DNA from: Pelecanus crispus
Taxonomy: Eukaryota; Chordata; Aves; Pelecaniformes; Pelecanidae
DNA length: 64,000 nucleotides
Direction of reading: 5' to 3'
Assembly (NCBI RefSeq): GCF_030463565.1
Contig: NC_134646.1
Location: 61,645,710-61,709,709 of the forward strand
Notes under the pieces: generated by a model
Seen by the model: only the letters and a program-made list of their open reading frames with translations
Told to the model about the DNA's origin: nothing
The model's database searches: none
Program-made: the position numbers and the translations under genes
Part shown: piece after piece, positions 51,480 through 63,944 of the stretch
Position numbering within the stretch: position 1 is the first letter of the stretch
Layout of the letters: every line of letters starts with the position of its first letter

Positions 51480-52560
51480 CCAAGACCCGGCCAGCTGAGA
51501 AGCGCGGCCCCGCCGCCCCCGCTCGGCTCCCGCCCGGCCGCCCCGTCCCGTCCCGTCCCGTCCCGCCCCGCCCCGCAGAAATACTGTCCCCAGAGCAAGT
51601 GCGGCGACTTCACCAGGGGCTCCGTCACGACCGACGGCGCGATCCTGCCGCGACAGCCGGGCGGCCCGCCCTGCCCTGCCCTGCCCACGCCGCGGGCGCG
51701 GAGCGGGGCCGCGGGCCGGAGCCGCCTCACAGCCGTCTCCTCTGGGCCGGCCGGGGGCCGGTGCCGCCTCACAGCCCGGGTGCTGCGCGGCCACCAGCCC
51801 CGCCAGCCCGCAGCCGCCCCCCGCGCCGCGGTACCTAATTTCTCGCCCCAAGTCTTTCACTTCCTCAAAGCTACTGACCGCTCCTTCCTCCTTCCCTCCC
51901 TCCAGCAACGCGGCTCGGCCCCGCCAGCGCCGCTCCCCCGGGCCCGCCCGCAGCGGGGGCACGGCGGCCCCCACCGCCGCCCCCCGCCAGGCCTGGGGCC
52001 GGGGCCGGGGGCTGCCCGGCCCGCCGCTTACCGCCGCCGCAGGATGTGCTCGCTGCAAGGAAGCGCCCTCGGCGGGCAGCGGCCGCGGGCTGCCAGGCGC
52101 CGCCTGCCCAGCTCCCGCGGAGGGGAGAGGGGCAGGGAGCCGCCAAGGCGCGGCGGGCCGGGGGAGGAGAGGCCGCACCAGCGCCTCAGGGCGCCGGCGG
52201 CGCGGCCGGCCGGGCCGGGCGAGGGGGCTGCTCGCCGCCTCCTGTCGCTGTCCGCCCCGGGCAGGACGGGCCGCCCCTACCTGCCGGCGGCCCGGGCGGG
52301 AGGAGGCGGGGGAGGCCGGGCCGCCGCTCGCCGCCTCCCGCCGCAGCCGGCGCGGGCGAAAATAGCAACAGGCGGCGGGTCCCCGGCCCGGCGGGGGCGG
52401 GGAGGGACAGGCGCCCGCCAGAGGCGGCCGGCGGCGGGCAGCCGGCGGCGGGCGCCCGTGTCGCGACAGAGCGCGGCTGAGGCCCTCTCCCCCGGCCCGT
52501 TTCGTCCCTCTCGAGGAAGATTCTGGCGACGCTGTGTGCCTGTCACAACCCCTCATTTCC
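51480..52560 (-). promoter_or_regulatory. TBC1D1: CpG island: likely main TBC1D1 promoter and first non-coding exon
   Basis: About 1.1 kb of very GC- and CpG-rich DNA stands out sharply from the AT-rich flanks. It lies on the 5' side of the TBC1D1 coding exon, at the distance expected of a first intron. Minus-strand splice donors inside it could end exon 1: CAG|GTAGGG (exon end 52281), GCG|GTAAGC (exon end 52032) and TAG|GTACCG (exon end 51835). Sp1-like CCCCGCCCC boxes and a (CCCGT)4 run lie near 51542-51575. The long open frames on both strands here are a by-product of GC content. Which donor and start site are used cannot be read from the sequence. Confidence 0.75.
52032..52281 (-). other. 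TBC1D1: Interval bounded by candidate exon 1 donor sites of TBC1D1
   Basis: Two good donors face the TBC1D1 coding exon: exon end at 52281 (GGCAG|GTAGGG) and exon end at 52032 (GGCG|GTAAGC). Either could join the acceptor at 44432. Alternative first-exon ends are common in such islands. No transcript evidence is available here. Confidence 0.4.
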
Positions 52561-52570
52561 CGCAGGAAAC

Positions 52571-52640
52571 ATGCCGGCGTCGCCGTGCCGTGGCGAGGCC
52601 GGGTGGACGGCGGGGTTAGCCGAAGTTGCGAGCGCAGGAG
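52571..52640 (+). other. Possible divergent transcript exon with plus-strand splice donor
   Basis: At the outer edge of the main island, on the strand opposite TBC1D1, an ATG at 52571 is followed by an open frame into a consensus donor GGAG|GTAAGG (exon end 52640). CpG-island promoters often fire in both directions, so this could be the first exon of a short divergent non-coding RNA. There is no recognisable protein and no downstream exon was identified. Confidence 0.2.
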
Positions 52641-54684
52641 GTAAGGAGGGAACCATTTTCCAAGGGAAGTTTGCTGACAAAGCTGGAACCAGCCGGGCAC
52701 CTGCAGTCTGGAAGCAGGCAAGCTCCCCTCGGGTCTGGGCCCAGCCCTGGCCGTGGGGCAGCCTTCTGCAGGGTCACCTGCTCGCAATCACCTTCGTGCC
52801 TTCCTCCCACTTCTTCCACGCACGAGAAGCCACACCTGCGTATATATATATAGACAGAGATGTAAAATCGCCGTAAGAGTTGGCACTAGTTGGTCTTTCA
52901 GTTGCCAGCGAGGATAAGGAATGAATGGATCCGGAGACTTAATTATACTCCTCTGCAAGCGCTCTTTCCAGATGATCAAGGCACCCTACATTCCCCTTCT
53001 GCAAACCACTTCTGCACTCAATTAATTTCAAGTCTCCTTGGCAGCAAGACCACTGATTTACTTACTTTTAAGTCTGTGCATATTTGTAGAATCAGAGCTT
53101 TCTCAAGGAAATTTGCTCTGCCACTGCACCTGTGCTATGCTGTGAGGGAAACGGTGGAGTAAGCTGTCAAATGCAAGCACATGGTTGCCCCAGATTATGA
53201 AAAACAAGTCACATTTTGGTATGTAAGCACATCCCCTACTTGCAAAGTGTAAGTTGGTTGTATCTACATGGCTTTTGCTTGCTAGGCGTACTTTTATAGG
53301 ATCACTGACATGCGAATCAAAGTATGAAAGCAGCAGTTCCCTCAGAGCACTTGGTCCCAATCTGTACTCGGTTCACGGCTTGCTGCTTCTCCCTCAGACA
53401 TGGGAATAGGTATGAGTGCCTCGTGTTTTCAGTTACATCCTTTGCGTTCCTTGGGAGTAGGAACGCCACCTCTCTGCAAACTGTGTCTGACTTACATCTT
53501 TACACCATCGCTACTAAGGACGAGGCTCTCACTCCAGTTACCACCCACCAACCTCAGTACCTGAGACAAGTGTGTCCTGTTGCTTAAGCCTGCTGCCTGA
53601 GCATTGCATGCCTCTAGTAATCATGTCACAGAGGACAGTGAACTGCATCCCCACCCAGACAGCTCCAGCACTTCAGCAAAGGCTCATGCATTCCCAAATT
53701 ACCAACCAGTGTTCTTAGGAAGACTTTTTTTACTGCCTCACTGTTGCCTTTCAGAAGGTGATAATGAAACAGCTAAGAATCCTAGAAGACTATTTCTTGC
53801 TGCTTGGAAAATCCCTGAACAACAGAAGTCAATACTAGAGCATCACAAATACAAAACCTTTCTTCCTTCTCTTTGATAGCTGGGAAAGAAATTGGACTGT
53901 GCTTGAACTCATTCATGGGGCCCTCTATTATTTTTCCTGTTACCTCTGGCTTACATGTTTTAATTCTTTGCTTAGCAGAGTTTTTGTCAAATTACTCATG
54001 TTCTGATACAATATTTTATAAGCAAAGTGAAATGCCTTGGTTAAGAACTATGCTTATATTGGTTTAATAGTTCCATTCACTCTAATTTTGAAAAAAGTCC
54101 CTTTTTTTCATTCAAGTAGATATAAACTATTTCCTTACAGTTAATAGGAGACAAAACAAACCTGAAGTGTGTATAACTTGAATTCAACACCTTGAAAAAC
54201 TATTCAGAACAGTCACTCATTATCTGTTTAATCCAGCCAATCATCTATAATGCTTATTGGTAAGGTGTAGTAAAGATATAGTATCTGAATGCCTCCAAAA
54301 GAAAGGAAATTTTAATACAACATTTGCAATATTTTGTGATAATTTTATTTTAGAATATTTCACTTTTCTATTAAAACTAACTAAAAAATCCAAGTAATAA
54401 AAATACAAGATCTGTCAATGGTTTTAGAAGGTATTAGTCTGATGTCTGTTACCAGCACAACAACAGATGAAAATGTCATAATAAGAAGAACAACATACTA
54501 CTAATGAGATAGAGCGGAGAAACGCACAGGTCACAGTAAGCGTCTGGAGCTAACTCCACCATGTTCAGCAGCGTACGTATAAGTGACTGTTCATTTCAGT
54601 GCTGGTAATGCAGACTTAAAACACTGCTATAACAGAAATCAAATTGTTTGCAGAGAGGGTTTAGAAACAATGGACAAGAAGGAG

Positions 54685-54750
54685 TTTAAAGCCGTATCAG
54701 ATGAAACAAAAAGCATGCATTTAAAGCTATATCAGATGAAACAAAACACT
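54685..54750. repeat. 35-bp imperfect tandem duplication
   Basis: Unit one (54685-54719) and unit two (54720 to about 54750) share TTTAAAG, TATCAGATGAAACAAAA and similar ends, with a few differences. Local duplication in the intergenic region. Confidence 0.8.
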
Positions 54751-57395
54751 TAGATATGAACACACTTTGGTGTGACTGGTGGTAACAAGGGAAAAAAACC
54801 AACTCTCATGGGACAAAAAAGTGCTTCTGAATAGCCATGTGGTAAAGCTGCAACTGTTCTTTATGGTTTGTCCTTGTAGTAGAAGGGTATTTTAATGTTA
54901 TGTAGCTCATGAGCTACATAAGGTGATACAGAAACAGAAACGTAGATGGGATTGTGTGTACAGTCACTTTCTCTTTCTGGTTTTAGCACCTATCAGGTCT
55001 GCAAGATGTGGTTGCCCATTCTCATGATTCAACATCCACACTTTCCTGAAGATAGATAGGCATTTAGGTGCTTTATTTGAAGAACAAAAACGTTGCTCTG
55101 TCTTTTATGTCTGTTTATTCAGGATGCAGGTTTTTTTTTACTCAGCCTGAGGGTGTTCAGTCTGCCTCCCATCAAAGTTTCCTAATCCTTAGCCTCCAGC
55201 TACATTTCTCTCTGCTTCCTGATAAAACTGTTGCTTATGTAGGGGGAAAAGAAGTTTCATTTGTGAAAACAAGAAGAAAACCAGAATGGGGGTCATATGT
55301 TCCGGTCCCTAAAAAGTAAATGCTTCCATGTGTTCCAGGGACCCGAATCCCTGTATTCAGGTGAAAGCCCTGAGTGCCAGACTTCCTAATAACATTCGAT
55401 TTTCTGAAACAGTAAATCTCTGTTCTGTTTTTCTTCACAGGCTAGTTTTTCCTTACAGTAGCCTATTAACTAAAATATACTACCATCACACTAACTTCTT
55501 CAGACGGAGGAGGAAAATCAGCCCAGGCTTTCCACATCTGCAAACATGATCTATAAAAGAACATCCGTTTAAGGATTATTTCTTTGTCCAATCACACTTT
55601 AAAAAAACGCAAAGAAAACCCCAGCGCTGCCTTTTGTACAGAACCTGAACATACAGGCTTGTATGAGGCACGCTATGAGAACATGTAGGCAATGAAGCCT
55701 CTGTTGTAGGCTAAGGAGGAGAAGCATCTACTCATTTGATTCCAGTTGGGGTAGGATTGTAGATCAGTACAAATTTAGGCTGAATGTGCCTGGCCGTGGG
55801 TGAGGGCAGAATCTGGGGCTGCTGTCACTGTGAATTCACCCTTTGAAGTACCACAAGGCAAACGGGAAATCTTGTTTACACCCAAGATGCTTTCAGAGTT
55901 CAAGTCGCTGCATAGCTGGGCAGCAGTTGAGCAGTAACATTTTGGATTATGAATTTGAATGCGGGCACCTACATTGTGCTTCAGTTGCATTATAAGCTTC
56001 TGTGCTTTTCCCTCTGGATTGCCCATGGTGATGAATTTCTATTGCTATTATATAAAACAGTCTAAGTCTTTATTTGCGGTTTGTTTCATGTAATTTTTTT
56101 AGTACCTTATTAAGGGCATGATACTAACTGTTTTGCAGTCCTTTGACTTAAGTGAGCTCTGGATGAAGTGCTACATTCTTACCCAATGACACTGTATCTC
56201 CAGATGCTATTTATATATACTTCCAGACATTCCATAAACTAAAGCTGAATGATAACTGTTGTTATAGCACATTTGCTTATTTCATATGCTGTAAGAATGC
56301 ATGCCAGCGACATTAGTTAGTGATTATCTTCATAGACAAGAGGCTTTCTGTTATCACTGATCATGATTAGAGTCAAGAAAGAGTTGAGCTACCGTTACAG
56401 ATCCTGCCTGCTGCCTCTGTGTTTTTGCGCATTTCAGATGTCATGATTAATCCTCCCTCCCCTTGAAAAGCCTGAAAATTACTTACCAGTGATTGTGCGA
56501 GCATTTTAAGCTTTTTCTTTTGTTTGGAAGCTGCTGTTGCTATGCCATCATTTATATTACGTTTTATTTACGTGGGTGTTAGGATGTGACTGGACAGTTT
56601 AATAGGCTCATCCCATTATGCACAGTGTTCTGATGGTGCATGACCTCATTTCAGTTACCTGGCAATCGCTATACAAAAGAGAAATGTTGGCTCCCACTTG
56701 GAAGTTGAGCAGAAATACTACCCTTGATGAATCTGTGTGCTTACATAGTGCAAAGAAATATCGTGAACGAAAGCAATTCAGCTCAGATTAATTACATTTG
56801 ATTACTTTTGTACTTATGGGCAAAGAACAGTTTTGTTGGTCATTATTTTTATTTACAATTAATTTTTAGATTTTACTTATCTATGGCATCCAGGTGCCTT
56901 CAGCCATGGAATCCTAAAAGTCCCCAATCTTGTAAAGACTTATGCCAGTGCTTAGCTAACAAATGTTAATTTAATATAATATTAATGTTACTACTCACAG
57001 TGATATAAGGTTTGCTTATTGTTGGTGTGTCAAAATAAAACCCTCAACCCCTAGAACTTTGAAAAGGAATAGTAAGCAGGAAACTTCATATATAGAAACT
57101 TTGTTGGTGAATTAATTACAGATTTAAACACATACTTGTACAATATGAAATAACTGATTATCTATTAAATATTCTTTTATAGTGAATTCCAGTTATCCTT
57201 GTATAATTTGTTGTTATATAGCAAAAGCCTCAAATAAATCCTTCTGCAGCTCAAGTACAGTACTTGTATTGTTCGTAATATCTGTGGGCTAAGTTCACAG
57301 CCTGTTAAGGAAGATGAAATGTATTTATTTCCTTCCAGCCAAACCGTTTCATAAAGTTTACTGAAAAAAAAATTCAGGGGTGGATTTAAGTTGTG

Positions 57396-57433
57396 ACTAG
57401 TAACCAAACTAATAACTAGTAAACAAACTAATA
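57396..57433. repeat. 19-bp tandem duplication
   Basis: Two adjacent 19-bp units, ACTAGTAACCAAACTAATA and ACTAGTAAACAAACTAATA, differ at one base. Confidence 0.85.
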
Positions 57434-59189
57434 ACCTTAACGTGAAGTCCATCAGTCTAGTCTTAAATCATTACTATGCTTTTATTTTTTAGTACTGTGC
57501 TAATTTTTCCTCAGTCTAGAAGCATTTCCCCACTAGCCTGATAGGCATGATTCCCTGTAGGATCAAATATTTACAACTTTCATTGGAATTATGAGTATTC
57601 ATCTGTTATAAAAAACAGGCTCATTTTGCATGGTTTTGGTAACTTCAGGATGTGTCTTTCTCTAGGAGTACCCAGGGGTTCCCTTACCCTTGGGTTCAGT
57701 CTGGGCTGCAAGTATTCTTTGTTCTAGTCGTGGCAATTGGCATTTCTGGATAAAGTATTAGTGCCTGTGCTCCCAGTTCAAGGCTGGTTACTCACAAATT
57801 ACATTTGTCTGGGTTTTTTAATGTCCATCCTGGGATTAATCATCTCTAAATTGGCTTCATTATCTTACACAACACTTTGATGGAGGAATTAGACCAGCTG
57901 TGAAGAAGCTGTAGCTTAGCACCCATTCCAACTCGCAATACTAACTTCTCTCCAATTTGCAATACTGTTACTGCCTTTGTTTCAGTTCGTTATTTCAGTT
58001 CTAGATCCTCTTTCTCTGATGCAAGACAAGGTTAGTAAAGACTCTAGCAACAACAAGTGTCATCTTACAAGTCTGTAGTTTGTCATAATTTTTCAATCAG
58101 CTTGATAAACCAGTGTGGGTTTTTTTTTTTTTTTGTTCCCCCCACCCAAGGCTGTGAACTTCTCTTTGGAACAGAGCAGGGAATGGAGCAAGTAAATTCC
58201 TTGTCTGTGGGAAGGCAGAATGATAATTTGGCCGTCATCTTGACCATGTCTGTACTGTTTCTGAGGATACTCTAAAGCCACCTTAAGGATGTCTCAGTAT
58301 ATGTCAGCTCATTGCTGGCCCCACTGCCAGACTTCTGAAACACTTGCAGAGTTCTCCAAGTGCATCCATTCAGTGTACAGCATGCAATCTCTCGTAGGCC
58401 TTTGTGGGATGGCTATAAGGGCACTTCTGTCTTGCCTTACACCATATTCACCTGCTCCATAAGACCTGCTGTATAACCTAAAAAAGGGGTTCTCAGCCTG
58501 ATGACAATAAATCAGTCTCACCATACTGGTACCTGACAGAAGTAACCAGTTTAGGGGATCAGTTAGGTGGAAGATGAGAGAAGGATGAGAAGGTTCCCTC
58601 TAAAGGTGTAAACAAGGAGAATGGTGAAGACAGTGACAACAGGGGCAGCAATATCATCATGGCCCTACTATCAGCATGTTAGCGGAACCAGCCAAGCAGC
58701 CACCCATCCACCCTAGCACTACCAGGGACTGCCTGCTCCTAGGAGAGATGATGTCCCTAGGAGATCTCCAGGCAGGACAGAAGTAGCAATTAATGCATAT
58801 AGATGATCCACAAATAACGGCAACAGCTCAGCAAAACCCCAGCCTGTCACAGGAACCTGAGGGATAGACCAGGCCATCCAGTTCTCCTTAGCATACCTCA
58901 AGAGTGAAGCACCTTGACAGACTCTGGCCAAGGAACACAGATGGCTTTCCTAGAGAGAGGAAACATGAGCAAAATCCAGATCCAGGCTTGGTATGTAGAG
59001 GCAGATATAAAATAAACATGCCTCTCTAGCCTGTGGAGATGTTCAGATAAATACAGAAAACAATAAAAAAATTCAGGACCTGTAACCCTACTGTCTTCAG
59101 ACCTCCCCCATGAATTCAGTAAAGCATCCTTTACCACATTCTGTAACAAAAGAAATGCGAGATCTCCTACGCTACAAATGAAAATAAAA

Positions 59190-59748
59190 AGAATCATGGA
59201 ATAGTTTGGGTGGGAAGGGACCTTTTAAAAATCATCAAGTCCAACTCCCCTGCCGTGGCCTGGGACATCTTTAACTATATCAGGTTGCTCAAAGCCCCAT
59301 CCAAGTTGACCTTGAACACTTCCAGGGAGGGGGCAACCACAACTTCTCTGAGCAACCTGTTCCAGTGTCTCACCACCCTCATCATAAAAAATTTCTTCTT
59401 TATATCCAACCTAAATCTACCCTCTTTCAGTTTAAAACTGCTATCTCCTTGTCCTGTCACTCCAGGCTGTGGTAAAAAAGTGTCTTTCTTGGTCTTCTAA
59501 GGCCCCTTTAAATACTGAAAGGCCACAATAAGGTCTCCCTGAAGCCCTCTCTTCTCCAGGCTGAACAACCCCAACTCTCTCAGCCTTTCTTCACAGGAGA
59601 GGTGTTCCATCCCTCTGACCATTTTCATGGCCCTCCTCTGGACCTCCTTTATCAGGTCCATGTCTGTCTTGTGCTGGGGACCCCAGAGCTGGATGCAGTA
59701 CTCCAGGTGGAGTCTCACAACAGCAAAGGAGGGGAGTCACCTCCCTCA
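59190..59748 (-). mobile_element. CR1 LINE copy 4, 3' end fragment
   Basis: The 3' terminus on the minus strand starts at AGAATCATGGAAT (59190). The ORF2 C-terminal remnant has [28 protein letters not shown], then RLDIKKKFFMMRVVRHWNRL. A TAG at 59497-59499 and a degraded segment at about 59460-59500 break it. The 5' truncation point is about 59748, where similarity to copy 1 ends. It resembles copy 1 more than copy 2 but is older. Confidence 0.9.
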
Positions 59749-62700
59749 ATGAAGCCCAGGGCTGCAGGCTGGTACAGATCCACAAAGCTTCCCCTGCCCC
59801 GAGTATAGCACATCAGCACCCAAATTGAAGACACTGCCCCAGCCTGCCTCCTGTAGAACCATTCCTCTGTCTGTGCTCTCCAGCTTGGAACCCCGCACAC
59901 CTGGGGACCTCACCAGCTGAGTAACACAGCTGGCCTGGCCAGCTGCAGTGCACCCATTCACACTGCAGTTTAAGGTCAAATACAACCAGGACCACAGGTG
60001 GAGGTTGCACAGTCCACCCTATGTGCCATATGTTTGTAGAACTACTTGTTCTCTGCCTACTTAAGCTGATGAGGGAGTCTTCTACATTAATCATATGTGT
60101 ACTACAGCTCTTGTTTCAGCATTTTTCTTTCAAGAAGCTTTTGTCTGTAGCATGCTAGAAGATGATGCACACCCCAGCATGGTATTGCCCCCTACTGCTG
60201 TATCTTCTGGCAAAGGTGCTGCTGCTGGGTGGCCTGTCTTAATCTTGACCCTCAGCCCACAGCGATCACACAGAGGCTGGATACCATAAACAAGTCAGTC
60301 TCAGAAACACTGACCAATGTCATCTAACCAGGCAGCAAGCAGTCTGGGTTGAGAGCTTGTGAAAAGCCATTTGCTTTGAAGCTCAGGCTGCAATACAGTG
60401 CAGGAAACCAAGTCTTGCAAGGGTGGCCTGTGGTTAAGTCACAAGCCACGTGTTCAACTCTACCAAGAGTGAAATTCGGGTATAGGCCCAACATTTACCC
60501 TTCCACTTCTCACGTAGCCGGTACCTTGAAATAAGGCCCCTCTGTTCTAGGGACCATGAACCTGTGTCTCCCCCTCTTCTCCCCACCCTGACGCTGGGCT
60601 AGAGACAGGCATAGGCATCCAGTAGTGTATGTGTCAGGCCAGTAGTGACAGACTGGTACCAACTTGCAGCAGGTGACTAGCCAGCTGCCAAAAAGCCCAA
60701 TGCCACTAGATAAAAAATGCTACTCCTTGAAGAACCAATCGCATCTGCATACAGGGTGAAACAAGCCATAGCAGAACATGAATGGGACATCCATCCCTCC
60801 CATCATGATGCTGAGAAATTTCTTGAGCTTTCCAAGAGGTTCTTTCCCCATACCCAGCTGCACAACTGGTGCAATCTTCAAGTTGTGTTGAAAATAACAC
60901 TGATAGAGAACTTGACTTCTGGGAGTATAACAAAGCTTTAAAGTTTTGCATTTATAAAAAGTATGTAGCTATGGTTGTGAATGTACGTAAGTCATAATTT
61001 ACAGTTACCAAACCAGATGCCATTTCACTCTCAAGGTTCATCCTTCCACCTGTTCTGCCAGAACTGATGGTACAGCTGAATATGACACTCTACATCAACC
61101 GTTAACCCACACACCCAAAAGACAGTGTCCTTTCAAGGGAGGATGTTCCACATAGAAAGGCTCTTACTGGGAATGGCAAGGTGAACAAATTAGGGATAAA
61201 TTAGTAGAATCAGGTGTCCCAGTCTTCCCTTCTGCTTCTCATCCTCCTGCTCTTTTCTTTTAGTTAATGTGTAAAAGACAGAGCAGTAGCACATGGGAGC
61301 CATTTCCTTTCAGCTTTGTTCCCTACTTCTGTACAGGAGTACACAACCTCTACATGCCATCTCAATTTAATCTTCCCCCTTACATTCTTCTCTTCATGTC
61401 TCCCTGCTGCCTATTCATAAATGAAGGAAAGCAGGACCTCCTGTGCTGAGGGGCATGGAAAGACGAAAAAAGGAACCCTTGCAATAGCAGGGTTAGGGAG
61501 CAGTGAGTAAGGTTCATGCTTAATTTCTCTTCTCAGCTCTTGACACATTGAAACTTATCACAGAAACCTCAGAGACCTGAGTGTATGCTTTTTTCTGTGA
61601 TGTATCAGCACCATTTCATACTCTGGTCTCACAAACTTGTACCACACACCTATTATTCCAGGTCTCAGGCCTCTGGGGTCCCAGCATCACAGGTACTGAG
61701 GAAGCAGAGGAAAAGGAACAAGGGAACATCTACTACTTATAAGTACTTCAGATTTCGACTGTGGCAAAAACTAAACTTGTCATTGTCATTTTAATGCCTT
61801 AATAATAGATCCATGTTTTCACGCCCCCCTCTTATGGATGGTCTTGAAATCCCTCCCCATCTCAGTTCTCGATGATAAGGCATGCGTTAGACTTGGAACT
61901 CTCAACATACTTCCAGGGACAAAAATAAGATGACAAACCCCCAAATTTTAAGACTGGTAATTTTGCCTTCAGATTTCATGAACAAAAAGTTTCTTTAATG
62001 AGAACGAAAAAACAGATTAATAGACTTTTCTGCCACAAGGTCAGGTGGAAATGGACTGATGATCAATTCACCTATCAATGAGTGTCAGTGTCTTCAGAAG
62101 TTCTACTTTCCTTTTGAGAATCAGTTCAGATTTAGAACATGCCAAATGCAGTTTCAGCACGCTTAACATGCATGAAAAAAGTCTAAAATACTATATATGA
62201 TTTTAAGCCTTTAACTTGCCCTTAGGTTTTATTTTCAGAAGGAAAGGACAGTGGGAGTTGATATGTGCAGAAATTTCATGCGATGTGACAAAGCTGATTA
62301 CACTGAAGTCAATATTGAGATTCCCTTTACAGTTACTACTACATTCAGTAGCCCCTAGGGTCCTATTTAGGGGTATGGACTGCATTATTCAAAGCACCAG
62401 ATAAACAAGTATCAATAAAAACTTGTCTTATCTTCGGTTTAGTATAACAGAAATGGAAACAGAGAAGTAGAGGGTGTGAACAAGCACTTTCTGCACAAAC
62501 TAATAACCTGCCTTTTTAGCTTTCTACTCTAAAGGACTAGGATTTGATTAACAGCATACTCTGTTTCCTCAGTACCCTTCTTAATACTTTATTTTAAAGT
62601 TAATTTTCTATGCCACACAGATGGACCTCAGTATGAATGATTCAGATGCTGCCTTTGACTTTGCACAGCCAAGAAAAACTGACATGACAGCCACGGAATG

Positions 62701-63309
62701 CAGGGATTCCTCCTTTCCTTGTGTCCTCCAATGATAACTCTAAAGTCTGTAAGGTAAAAGCAGGCATTCAGTGTTCTTTGCTTACCATCTTAGCTAACAA
62801 GGTAAGCCAGTATTTACTGGGGATGGAATGGCAAGTTTGTTCCTTTCTGAATAATTTGCTAAATTTAATCTATGCTTGGTCTGGCAACTAGTCATTCTCC
62901 ATGGGATAACAGAAGTAGCCCTGGCAAAGAGGTTTCTTTACCCAAGAAGTACTGGGGCTGTTGGAGCTACACTGATATCCAAAACAAGTACTGAAAATGC
63001 AGAGAACCCTTGTATTGAAGTCACCTGGTAATGTCCAAATAACCCTCTTGGGCCCGGCAAGTGCAGACAACAACATGCAATAAAATGGAAACTTCTGCTC
63101 TGAATTAAGACATGCAGAGTTACGCATCGAGTCATGGCAGCATACAGTATGACAGACTCTGAGACTGGGGTGTGCATTGAACTAATTGTGCTTAGTTCAA
63201 TGAGGCAACAGAAAGGTGCTGTATGTAGATATATTATCTTAGTATGTTCATTGTATTAAAAGGCAGTTTAGTACACTTAATATCTCTAACCTGGAATATG
63301 CTGTATAGT
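59749..63309. other. Intergenic sequence downstream of PGM2
   Basis: No gene recognised. The part at 59750-60110 is moderately GC-rich and may be a repeat of unknown class, perhaps LTR-like, but I could not find terminal motifs or a partner copy. Part of the right end may belong to a longer PGM2 3' UTR, since another AATAAA (minus) is near 62.23 kb. Confidence 0.45.
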
Positions 63310-63841
63310 CTCCAGCAAATTCACTGTGACTTTTTTGTTTATTTGGGCCAAAATCCCCAAGAAAGATCACTATTTCTGAAACATTTGCCCCAAGTTTGTC
63401 AGTCTCATCACAGGCTTTCAGTACTTCTTGTTAACAGAAGAACTTGCTTTGCAAATCTAAACCTAGATAAAGTTGCATAGTATTATCACATTACACTCAC
63501 AGAAGAAATAAAAGTCCCCACAAAACAGGCTGCATTTCAGAAATCAGGATATTACTTATAATATTTAATTAAAACAAGATTTGATTGAAATACATGTGCA
63601 GTCAACTTTTAGTTCATAAGGCTTTTAGTTCAACTGATTGGGGTTTTTTGGTCCTTTAAGTGTAAAGGTACTTTCCTTCCCAAGTAAGATACTAGATCCA
63701 AGAGTACCCAGAATAACTCTTAATAAAAGCAGAAGTCTTTTTAGTCTGAGCTCTCAGACGTCTGGTCCTAAAAATCCTTACTTCTTAAATAATGCACTTC
63801 TAATGCTGCAAAAACCAATTAGAGGCAGTAATTTTGCTGCT
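63310..63841 (-). other. PGM2: Probable PGM2 3' untranslated region
   Basis: This is the sequence directly after the PGM2 stop on the minus strand, with no further coding signal. A canonical AATAAA (minus strand) lies at 63338-63343, which would put cleavage near 63310-63325 and give a 3' UTR of about 0.5 kb. An earlier ATTAAA variant is at 63564-63569, and a further AATAAA occurs near 62.23 kb, so shorter or longer 3' ends are possible. The end given here is inferred from the poly(A) signal only. Confidence 0.45.
63338..63343 (-). terminator. PGM2: Candidate poly(A) signal AATAAA for PGM2
   Basis: The plus strand reads TTTATT here, giving a canonical AATAAA on the minus strand about 500 nt after the PGM2 stop. 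It is the first perfect hexamer I found downstream of the stop. Hexamers also occur by chance in AT-rich sequence. Confidence 0.4.
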
Positions 63842-63944
63842 TTACTCAGTCTTTCGTTGGAGATTATTTTTTTCTGGTTGAAAGAAGTGTTTTTCAAGAG
63901 CGTTGACCAATTCATCTAGTTCTTTCTTCAGCTGCTCAACGTCA
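63842..63944 (-). CDS. PGM2: PGM2 last coding exon (C-terminus of phosphopentomutase / phosphoglucomutase 2)
   Basis: On the minus strand an acceptor (pyrimidine-rich tract ending TTTCTCAG, AG at 63945-63946) is followed by a 103-nt terminal exon: one base completing a split codon, 33 codons and TAA at 63842-63844. The peptide starts DVEQLKKELDELV and ends with EKHFFQPEKNN then LQRKTE. The motif L-x-E-L-V-x-A-x-E-x-HFFQP matches the C-terminus I recall for vertebrate PGM2, a cytosolic alpha-D-phosphohexomutase family enzyme that interconverts ribose-1-phosphate and ribose-5-phosphate and also acts on glucose phosphates. The catalytic serine and metal-binding domains are in upstream exons outside the window. 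The recognition is supported by synteny: the next gene downstream on the same strand is TBC1D1, as in mammals. The exon is short, so identity rests on the motif plus gene order. Confidence 0.87.

Larger units (their letters stand above)
52641..59189. other. Intergenic sequence between TBC1D1 promoter and PGM2
   Basis: AT-rich sequence without a recognised gene. It includes a 35-bp tandem duplication (54685-54750), a 19-bp one (57396-57433) and a run of about 17 T near 58118-58135. Open frames such as 55775-56026 (minus) lack a known family and have no supporting splice or repeat structure that I could identify. Confidence 0.5.

Noticed and set aside
51438-52787. A 449-codon minus-strand open frame and several overlapping frames on both strands
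   Set aside because: They lie in a CpG island where stop codons are rare, have low-complexity Arg/Gly/Pro/Ala composition and match no family. Open frames exist in several phases at once.
55775-56026. 83-codon minus-strand frame between PGM2 and TBC1D1
   Set aside because: Downstream of the PGM2 stop, no similarity to PGM2 or any known family, and no strong splice sites noticed.
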